Source of the DNA: Rhodothermales bacterium
GTDB taxonomy: Bacteria; Bacteroidota; Rhodothermia; Rhodothermales; JANQRZ01
DNA length: 64,000 bases
Direction: 5' to 3'
Assembly: GCA_039944855.1 (NCBI GenBank)
Contig: JBDUXZ010000029.1
Coordinates: 124,001 to 188,000, forward strand
Positions within the stretch are counted from its first letter, which is position 1. Every line of letters starts with the position of its first letter. Position numbers and translations under genes: made by a program. Below, in pieces: positions 54,309-60,657 of this stretch. The notes under the pieces were generated by a model. That model was not told the DNA's origin. It was given only the letters and a program-made list of their open reading frames with translations, and did not search any database.

Positions 54309-54378
54309 GTCATCCCCGCGCAGGCGGGGACCCGCCGGGCTTGCACCGCCTCTAGATCCCCGCCTGCGCGGGGATGAC
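54309..54378. repeat. Perfect palindromic element, GTCATCCC family
   Basis: Two exact 22-base arms, 54309-54330 and 54357-54378 (GTCATCCCCGCGCAGGCGGG and on, and its complement), around a 26-base centre. Each arm itself holds a small CCCCGC...GCGGGG hairpin. It lies in a 285-base gap with no gene. The perfect arms suggest recent movement or strong upkeep. Confidence 0.9.
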
Positions 54379-54483
54379 TGGTTCGTGTTGAGCGGGCTAC
54401 TCCAACGCAGTACCGCTTTTCAACTCGTGTGGCTGGCGTACGGCTGGCGTATGGACGACCCCGCGAGGTTGATGCTGTAGGAC

Positions 54484-54840
54484 TCAGTCTCCCCGCTGCC
54501 TTTTCGTTCTTTCCAGAGCAATCCACCTGCGAAACCGACGCATCCTACGCTGCTCGACAGCCACGACTACCGTCGTGAGAACCGCAACCAGAATTGCCGC
54601 AATCCATCGGTACGCCAGTGGGGAGCGCGTACCAACAGGCCCCTGTTTCCGCTCGCCCGTGGCCCGGAGCGCCTCGCGGTTTTTATCGCCGAGCGTGCGG
54701 ACCTCGTCTGTCCGGCTATCTGCGTGAAGGTGGAATACCTGCTCGCTGCTGGTCACCCCTTCCTCCTCGGGATATGGAGGGCTAGAGCAACTCGCGAGGC
54801 AATGCAGCGCCACCAACACCGTCGTCAATCTCAGCGCCAT
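54484..54840 (-). CDS. Small hypothetical lipoprotein with C-terminal membrane span
   Basis: A 118-residue protein starting MALRLTTVLVALHCLASCSS, a lipoprotein leader with Cys near residue 18. A polar middle follows and then one membrane span (WIAAILVAVLTTVVVAVE) and a strongly basic end (RRMRRFRRW, RTKRQRG). The two membrane anchors are unusual for a lipoprotein. GTG at 54861 is another possible start, overlapping the amidohydrolase stop. I do not recognise the family. GC is lower than in the neighbours (36 of 60 at line 54541). Confidence 0.5.
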   Translation of the reverse strand: MALRLTTVLVALHCLASCSSPPYPEEEGVTSSEQVFHLHADSRTDEVRTLGDKNREALRATGERKQGPVGTRSPLAYRWIAAILVAVLTTVVVAVEQRRMRRFRRWIALERTKRQRGD

Positions 54841-54851
54841 GATTCTCCCGC

Positions 54852-56057
54852 TCACCGGCACTCATCCACGGCGACTTCGCCGCCGGCGATGACGGTGCAA
54901 ACGTGGGAGGTGTACTCGAACGGGTCGCCGTCGAAGAGGACGAGGTCAGCGTCTTTGCCTTCGGCGAGGGAGCCGACGCGGTCGGCGATGCCGAGGATCT
55001 GGGCGGCGTCAATCGTGATGGTCCGCAGCGCGTTCTCCATCCCGAGCCCGTTCGCGGCGGCAATGGCCGCTTCGAAGAGGACGACGCGGGTCTTCGGCAC
55101 GTAGGCCTCGTAGCCGCTCTGGATCGCGACGAGGAGGCCGGCGTCGTGCAGCGTTTTGGCCGTCTCGAAGCTCGCGTTCTTCGCCTCGCCGCCTGCTCGG
55201 ATCATCGTCGGGTGCAGGATGACGGGCACGTTCGCAGCTTTGAGTTGGTTAATGACGAGGTACGATTCGGCCCCGCCGTCGAGAATCATCCGCAGGTCGA
55301 ACTCGTCGGCGAGGCGGAGAGCGGTGCGGATGTCGTGGGCGCGGTGCGCGGTGACGAGCGCGGCGGCCTCACCGGAGAGCACGCGGGCGAGCGCCTCTTT
55401 GCGCAGGTCGCGCGCGGGCCGCTTCTCCTCGTCCTCCTTCGCCATGTCCTCGGCGTAGCGCTGCGCCTCCAGGAGCGCCTCGCGCAGTTCCGCGATCAGC
55501 TTCGAGCGCGTTCCTGGCGAGTCGAAGTTGCGCTGCGTGCCCGATCCGACCGTGATCGCCACCATCGGGGCGTCCTCGACGAGCCCGTCGGCGACGGTCC
55601 GCGCATGCGTCTTGAAGATGGCCGTCTGCCCCCCCACCGGCGCGCCGGGCGATGGGCCGACCTGCACCGTCGTCACGCCGAAGCCGAGCACCCACTCGAC
55701 GAGGTCTTCCGTCGGGTCGTAGGCGTCGATGGCGCGGAGTTCGGGCTGGATCGGGTCGGAGGTGTCGAGGTGGTCCTGGTCCTGCGGCTGGTTGAGGATG
55801 CCCGAGAGGCCGACCGTCCCGCGCGCGTCGACGAGCCCCGGCGTCACCACGGCGGCATCGAGCACACGGTAGCCGTCGGGGATGGCGACGTCGGCGGCCG
55901 GGCCGACGGCTTCGATCTGGCCGTCCCGGACGAGCACAACGCCGTTCTCGATGGGCGCGCCCTCCATCGTATAGACCATGTCGCCGCGCACGGCGAGTTG
56001 CGCGTGGGCGGACCCGGCGAGGAGGAACAGGATGACTGCAATAACGGATCGCTTCAC
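54852..56057 (-). CDS. Amidohydrolase-fold periplasmic protein lacking key metal ligands
   Basis: A 401-residue exported protein with signal peptide (to GSAHAQ). The fold is amidohydrolase (MVYTMEGAPIENGVVLVRDG at the start, GSLAEGKDADLVLFDGDP at the end). But where the family has the first-strand His-x-His (PGLVDTHSH in the paralogue at 56487), this one has PGLVDARGT. Where the paralogue has VLHHVSEGW it has ILDGGAESY, and where the paralogue has an Asp in AYHTDDY it has AIQSGYE. It therefore seems unable to bind metal in the usual way. It may be a non-enzyme partner of the paralogue, with which it shares layout and strand. Confidence 0.85.
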   Translation of the reverse strand: MKRSVIAVILFLLAGSAHAQLAVRGDMVYTMEGAPIENGVVLVRDGQIEAVGPAADVAIPDGYRVLDAAVVTPGLVDARGTVGLSGILNQPQDQDHLDTSDPIQPELRAIDAYDPTEDLVEWVLGFGVTTVQVGPSPGAPVGGQTAIFKTHARTVADGLVEDAPMVAITVGSGTQRNFDSPGTRSKLIAELREALLEAQRYAEDMAKEDEEKRPARDLRKEALARVLSGEAAALVTAHRAHDIRTALRLADEFDLRMILDGGAESYLVINQLKAANVPVILHPTMIRAGGEAKNASFETAKTLHDAGLLVAIQSGYEAYVPKTRVVLFEAAIAAANGLGMENALRTITIDAAQILGIADRVGSLAEGKDADLVLFDGDPFEYTSHVCTVIAGGEVAVDECR

Positions 56058-56085
56058 GGGGCTTCAGGCTTGGCGTGGAATAGGC

Positions 56086-56373
56086 TTATCTGGACTTGGG
56101 CTCGACGCGATCCAACTCCCATTCATCGGAGGTAGACCTTCGATATATGAACTCGAAATCGACTGAATCCCCAGTAGCGGTGTAGACTCTCGCGCCATAG
56201 TGCGCTGGAGTGTCTGTAGAGTACAAACCCAGCAACAGATGATCCTTCGAGTCTGCAACCGCACACAAAGCGTATGCTCTGATGTCCCGTCTTACCTGCT
56301 CATTGTCCGGTAGATCGGCACAACCGGATAGCAGCACGAGCAGGAGGGAAGAGAATCGTTTGTGGGTCAGCAC
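56086..56373 (-). CDS. Small hypothetical lipoprotein (95 aa), low GC
   Basis: A 95-residue protein with a lipoprotein leader (FSSLLLVLLSGCAD), then DNEQVRRDIRAYALCAVAD and a strand-rich part (SVDFEFIYRRSTSDEW). No known family recognised. I counted 29 of 60 G+C in the line at 56101, far below the surrounding genes, which suggests recent gain. It lies between the two amidohydrolases on the same strand (28 bases before one, 113 after the other) and next to a palindromic repeat. Confidence 0.6.
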   Translation of the reverse strand: MLTHKRFSSLLLVLLSGCADLPDNEQVRRDIRAYALCAVADSKDHLLLGLYSTDTPAHYGARVYTATGDSVDFEFIYRRSTSDEWELDRVEPKSR

Positions 56374-56386
56374 AAGATTTCCGTTT

Positions 56387-56469
56387 GTCCTTGCGAGGAG
56401 CGAAGCGACGTGGCAATCTCCTAAGGATTAGCAGGCTTGGGGAGATTGCTTCGCTGCGCTCGCAATGAC
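56387..56469. repeat. Palindromic element, GTCATTGCGAG family (copy 2)
   Basis: GTCCTTGCGAGGAGCGAAGC and on at the left, GCTTCGCTGCGCTCGCAATGAC-type sequence at the right (split arms 56387-56421 and 56441-56469), with GGCAATCTCC and GGAGATTGC inner arms as in copy 1 at 51888. It fills most of the gap between the small lipoprotein and the second amidohydrolase. Confidence 0.8.
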
Positions 56470-56486
56470 AGGCTTTGAAACGTGGC

Positions 56487-57764
56487 TCAGTGGTCGCCGT
56501 GATGGTGGATGGTGGAACCGCGGAACACGTCGTAGCCGCCGACAGAGGCGGCGCGGTCGTCGGGATTCGCCCGGTCGAACACCTTCGTGCCGTCGATGTA
56601 CGCCTGCTCGACGTGGGTGTAGGTCGAGAGCGGGTCGCCGGAGAGCACGAGGAAGTCGGCGTCCTTGCCCGCTTCGAGCGAGCCGAGGCGGTCGGCGAGG
56701 CCGAGCATCCGGGCGCCGGCGAGCGTGAGCGATTCGAGCGCTTTCTCGCGGCTCATCCCGCCGCGCACACCGAGCGCCGCCGAGCGGAGGAAGAGGCGCG
56801 AGTCGGTGATGTAGTCGTCGGTGTGATACGCCACGTCCACGCCGGCCTTCTCCATCACCGCCCCGGTCGTGATGTAGAGCTCGTCGGCCTCGATCTTCCC
56901 GCCGGGCGAGTCGAGCACGATGATGGAGGCGGGCGCATTCGCGGCGGCGATCTCGTCGGCGACCTTCCAGCCTTCGGAGACGTGGTGGAGCACGGGCGTG
57001 AAGCCGAACTCCTCGCCGAGCCGGAGCGCCGTCAGGATGTCGTGCTGGCGGTGTGTGTGGAAGTGGACGATGCGGCGTCCGTCCATCACTTCGAGGAGGC
57101 CCTCCATCTGGAGGTCACGCGGCGGCGGCTCGTCGTCACCCTGCTTGTCGCGGTACTGCTGCGCTTTGAGGAAGAGCGCGCGGACGAGCGCAGCGCTCTT
57201 GGCGCGCGTGCCGGGGAACGGGCCGGGGCTCTCGCGGATCGAGTTCGTCCCGTTCGCCATCTTCATCCCGCCGCAGATGCCGGTGAGGAGGTCGTCGCAG
57301 AAGACCATCTCCTCGATCGTCGTCGCCGGGCGGGTTTTGAGGTAGGCCGTCTGCCCGCTCATGAGGTGGCCGCTGCCGGGCATCACGTTGACGGTTGTGA
57401 TCCCGCCCGCGCGGGCCTTCTTGAACGTGTCGCTCATCGGATCGAGCGCGTCGAGGATACGGACGTCTGGGTGGAGCGCCGACGAGCGATCGCCGCCGTC
57501 GCCCTCGCCGACGTGGGAGTGGGTATCCACGAGGCCCGGCATGATCACCTTGCCCGACACGTCGACCTGCCGGGTGCCGGGTGCGAGGTTCGTACGAACC
57601 GGGCCGACCTCGACGATCTTTCCGCCCTCGACGATGAGCATACCGTCCTCGATGGGCGGTCCGGCGATGGGGTAGATCGTAGCCCCGACGTACGCGGTGG
57701 GCTGCGCGAGGAGTGGCGCGGCGAAGAGGAACGCGAGGAGGAGGACGAGCGAGCGCATGGGCAT
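56487..57764 (-). CDS. Metal-dependent amidohydrolase, exported
   Basis: A 425-residue exported protein with signal peptide (to APLLAQ). It has the metal motif MPGLVDTHSHVGEG, a second metal region VLHHVSEGW, the Asp in AYHTDDY, and LADRLGSLEAGKDADFLVL at the end, as in imidazolonepropionase-like periplasmic amidohydrolases. It keeps all ligands the paralogue has lost. The last residues HHHGDH form a His-rich tail that could hold metal. Substrate is unknown. A TAACTTCA box lies 22 bases before the ATG. Confidence 0.87.
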   Translation of the reverse strand: MPMRSLVLLLAFLFAAPLLAQPTAYVGATIYPIAGPPIEDGMLIVEGGKIVEVGPVRTNLAPGTRQVDVSGKVIMPGLVDTHSHVGEGDGGDRSSALHPDVRILDALDPMSDTFKKARAGGITTVNVMPGSGHLMSGQTAYLKTRPATTIEEMVFCDDLLTGICGGMKMANGTNSIRESPGPFPGTRAKSAALVRALFLKAQQYRDKQGDDEPPPRDLQMEGLLEVMDGRRIVHFHTHRQHDILTALRLGEEFGFTPVLHHVSEGWKVADEIAAANAPASIIVLDSPGGKIEADELYITTGAVMEKAGVDVAYHTDDYITDSRLFLRSAALGVRGGMSREKALESLTLAGARMLGLADRLGSLEAGKDADFLVLSGDPLSTYTHVEQAYIDGTKVFDRANPDDRAASVGGYDVFRGSTIHHHGDH

Positions 57765-57786
57765 AGGAGCGGGTGAGCGGCGGCGC

Positions 57787-57794
57787 TGAAGTTA
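57787..57794 (-). promoter_or_regulatory. Candidate -7 element (TAACTTCA) of the amidohydrolase genes
   Basis: Minus-strand TAnnTT box 22 bases before the ATG at 57764; nearly the same octamer as before the NUDIX operon. Confidence 0.4.
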
Positions 57795-57912
57795 ATCGAC
57801 GCGCCGCATTAAAAAGCGCACGGCACGCATACAGCGAAGCCCGAAGAGCCCGCCGCGTCGGAACGGTCGGCATGCGTCGGCCGTCCACTGCTCTCACCCT
57901 CCCCTGCCCGCT

Positions 57913-58452
57913 ATGCATCCCTGGCACGACCTCCCCTCCGGCGACACCGCCGGCTGCTTCCAGACCGTCATCGAGGTCCCCAAAGGCGGGACCGTCAAGT
58001 ACGAGCTCGACAAGGAGAGCGGGCTCCTGCGCGTGGACCGCGTGCTCTACAGCGCCGTCTTCTACCCCGCCAACTATGGCTTCATCCCCCGCACCCTCGG
58101 CGGCGACGGCGACGCGCTCGACGTGCTCGTGCTAATGGACCAGCCCGTCGCTCCGCTCAGCGTCCTCCGCGCCCGCGCGATCGGCGCGCTCCCGATGGTC
58201 GACGACGCCGGGGAGGACGAGAAGATCATCGCCGTCTGCTGCGACGACCCCGGCTTCGCCCACTACACCACGCTCGCCGACCTCCCCAGCCACCAGCAGC
58301 GCCAGATCGACCGGTTCTTTCAGGACTACAAGATCCTCGAGCGCAAAGCCGTACGCACGATGGAGTTCATGGACCGGGAGGAGGCCCTCACCGTCATCCA
58401 AGACAGCATCGACCGCTACGCCCGCACGTACCCGGACCGCGCCGCCTCATAG
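57913..58452 (+). CDS. ppa: Inorganic pyrophosphatase (family I)
   Basis: A 179-residue soluble enzyme that splits pyrophosphate and so drives biosynthesis. Family I motifs are clear: VIEVPKGGTVKYELDKESG, VFYPANYGFIPRTLGGDGDALDVLVL with the metal-binding Asp trio, and DDAGEDEKIIAV. FFQDYKILERKAVRTMEF near the C terminus is also typical. ATG at 57913. Confidence 0.95.
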   Translation: MHPWHDLPSGDTAGCFQTVIEVPKGGTVKYELDKESGLLRVDRVLYSAVFYPANYGFIPRTLGGDGDALDVLVLMDQPVAPLSVLRARAIGALPMVDDAGEDEKIIAVCCDDPGFAHYTTLADLPSHQQRQIDRFFQDYKILERKAVRTMEFMDREEALTVIQDSIDRYARTYPDRAAS

Positions 58453-58476
58453 CCTCGCTCCCCACACCCCGGCCGA

Positions 58477-58507
58477 TTGCGCGGTCCTGCCCCGCGACGT
58501 ACCTTAT
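58477..58507 (+). promoter_or_regulatory. Candidate promoter of gcvT: TTG, 20 bases, TACCTTAT
   Basis: TTG at 58477-58479 and TACCTTAT at 58500-58507 are separated by 20 bases, the spacing of the Bacteroidota -33/-7 promoter. The ATG follows 33 bases later. Confidence 0.5.
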
Positions 58508-58540
58508 CGCCCCCTCTCACCCTCTCACTCGACGTCCTGC

Positions 58541-59668
58541 ATGGAGCCTTCTGTTACGCACCTCGAACGGACCCCGCTCTACGAAACGCACCGCGCGCTC
58601 GGGGCCAAGATGATGCCCTTCGGCGGGTTCGAGATGCCCGTGCAGTACTCCGGCATCCTCGACGAGCATCGGGCCGTCCGCGAGGCCGCCGGCCTCTTCG
58701 ACGTGTCGCACATGGGCGAGGTCCTCGTCCGTGGGCCGCAGGCGTTCGACTTCGTGCAGCACCTCGTCACGAACGACGCGGGCACGCTCTACGACGGCCG
58801 CGCGATGTACACGGCGATGTGCAACGCCGACGGCGGCGCCGTCGATGACCTCCTCGTCTACCGGCTGAATGAAGAGGCTTACATGCTCGTCATCAACGCC
58901 TCGAACATCGCCAAAGACGTCGCTCACATGCGCGCCGTCCACGAGGCCGGCGGCTACGACTGCACGGTCGAGGACGTGTCGGAGATGATCGGGCTGCTCG
59001 CGTTGCAGGGGCCGAAGGCCTTCGACGTCGTCGAAGAGGTGACGGACCTGCCGGTGCGTGACGTGAAATACTACCACTTCATGCGGCCCGAGCCGGGCGC
59101 GTTCCTAGGCTGCGAGAAGGTGTTCCTCTCGCACACGGGCTACACCGGCGAGCCGGGGCTCGAGATCTACTGCGAGGCCGAGAAGGTCGAGGACGTGTGG
59201 AACGCCCTCATGGAAGCGGGCGCGGCACACGGGCTCAAGCCCGCCGGGCTCGGCGCCCGCGACACGCTCCGCCTCGAATCGGGCTACTGCCTCTACGGCC
59301 ACGAACTGACCGAGGACACGACGCCGCTCGAAGCCGGGCTCGGGTGGGTGACGAAGCTCGACAAAGGCGACTTCGTCGGGCGCGACGCGATCGCATCGCA
59401 GAAGGAGCAGGGTGTCCCGCGCAAGCTCGTCGGCTTCGTGATGGAGGACCGCGGTATCCCGCGCCAGGGCTATGCCATCACCAACGCCGACGGCGAACCC
59501 ATCGGCGAAGTCACGAGCGGCTCGCAGTCGCCGATCCTCGGGCAGGGCATCGGGCTCGGCTTCGTCCCGAACGACCCGCAGTACACCGCACCCGGCAGTT
59601 CGATCGGCATCGCCGTGCGCGGGAAGATCCTCCCGGCCACCGTTCAGAAACCGCCGTTCCACAAATAA
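58541..59668 (+). CDS. gcvT: Glycine cleavage system T protein (aminomethyltransferase)
   Basis: A 375-residue folate enzyme that takes the methylene group from the H protein and makes methylene-THF and ammonia. Typical parts: LYETHRALGAKMMPFGGFEMPVQ (two pieces), the catalytic Asp in GAVDDLLVYR, LLALQGPKAFDVV, SHTGYTGEPGLEIYC, GLGARDTLRLESGYCLYGHE, and GEVTSGSQSPILGQGIGLGF at the end. Full length. No gcvH or gcvP gene is near. ATG at 58541. Confidence 0.95.
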   Translation: MEPSVTHLERTPLYETHRALGAKMMPFGGFEMPVQYSGILDEHRAVREAAGLFDVSHMGEVLVRGPQAFDFVQHLVTNDAGTLYDGRAMYTAMCNADGGAVDDLLVYRLNEEAYMLVINASNIAKDVAHMRAVHEAGGYDCTVEDVSEMIGLLALQGPKAFDVVEEVTDLPVRDVKYYHFMRPEPGAFLGCEKVFLSHTGYTGEPGLEIYCEAEKVEDVWNALMEAGAAHGLKPAGLGARDTLRLESGYCLYGHELTEDTTPLEAGLGWVTKLDKGDFVGRDAIASQKEQGVPRKLVGFVMEDRGIPRQGYAITNADGEPIGEVTSGSQSPILGQGIGLGFVPNDPQYTAPGSSIGIAVRGKILPATVQKPPFHK

Positions 59669-59769
59669 TGAGCACCGCCGTCCGCTGCGTTGTGGTGACG
59701 CATCGGCTGACGTACCGATGACACCCCGGGCCGCGTACCCTCCGGCCTCCCCTCGCATTTCCGGCTCAC

Positions 59770-60546
59770 ATGAACGTCGAAGTCTACCTCACCGCTAGCT
59801 CCGCCACCGAAGACGACCTGAAAGGGAAGTCCGTCATCGTCGTGGACGTGCTCCGCGCCTGCTCCACGATCGTGACCGCGCTGAACCACGGCGCGCGGGC
59901 CGTCATCCCCGTGGCCGACATGGCCGAGGCGAGCCGGATCGGCGCGCACATGGGCACGACGAGCCTGCTCGGCGGCGAGCGGAGCGGGACGAAGATCGAC
60001 GGCTACGCGCTCGGCAACTCCCCCGAGGAGTACACGCCCGAGGCCGTGCAGGGCAAGACCGTCGTGCTCAACACGTCGAACGGGACGCGGGCGGTGACGC
60101 AGGCGCGCGGCGCGGCCGAGATCGCGATCGGCTGCTTCCTGAATGTGAGCAAGGTGATCGAGTTCGCGTGGAAGGCCGAGCACGAGGTCGTCATCCTCTG
60201 CGCCGGCTCCGACGACCGCGTCGCGCTCGAGGACATCCTCTGCGCCGGTCTCATCCTGAATCAGCTCTGGTCCGACGGCGAGCACCACGAGCGCTCCGAC
60301 GCCGCCCACATCGCGCTCTCGCTCTACGCCTACGACAAAGACGACCTCACGAACGCGCTGATGCGGAGCAACCACGCGCAGCGCCTGATCGAGCTCGGCT
60401 TCGAGGACGACGTCCGCTACTGCGCCCGCGTCGACGCGCTCCCGCTGCTGCCGATTTACCGCGACAGTCGCCTCGTCCTCGCCGACCCCTCGGCCGCCGC
60501 GTACTCGTCGAAGACGGTCCCGTCCGAGGCGCCGACCGAGACCTGA
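59770..60546 (+). CDS. comB: 2-phosphosulfolactate phosphatase
   Basis: A 258-residue Mg-dependent phosphatase of the ComB family. Typical parts are VIVVDVLRACSTIVTAL, LLGGERSGTKIDGYALGNSP, VVLNTSNGTRAV and AGSDDRVALEDILCAG. ComB makes sulfolactate from phosphosulfolactate, known from coenzyme M synthesis in methanogens and sulfolactate in some bacteria. This organism will not make coenzyme M, so sulfolactate or a sulfonate lipid path is more likely; sulfonolipids are known from relatives. No comA is in view. ATG at 59770. Confidence 0.9.
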   Translation: MNVEVYLTASSATEDDLKGKSVIVVDVLRACSTIVTALNHGARAVIPVADMAEASRIGAHMGTTSLLGGERSGTKIDGYALGNSPEEYTPEAVQGKTVVLNTSNGTRAVTQARGAAEIAIGCFLNVSKVIEFAWKAEHEVVILCAGSDDRVALEDILCAGLILNQLWSDGEHHERSDAAHIALSLYAYDKDDLTNALMRSNHAQRLIELGFEDDVRYCARVDALPLLPIYRDSRLVLADPSAAAYSSKTVPSEAPTET

Positions 60547-60598
60547 TCGCTCCGGCGTAACGCTGCGCGGCGGATTCCTCCGCGCGATTCGCCGCCCG

Positions 60599-60606
60599 TA
60601 TATTCC
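60599..60606 (+). promoter_or_regulatory. Candidate -7 element (TATATTCC) of ftsK
   Basis: A TAnnTT box 51 bases before the GTG of ftsK, in a GC-rich gap that also holds a small GC hairpin after comB (60565-60585). Confidence 0.35.
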
Positions 60607-60657
60607 GGGGTCCAGGCCGCCTCCGGCCGCACTCTTTCGGATCGACCGACCCCCCAC

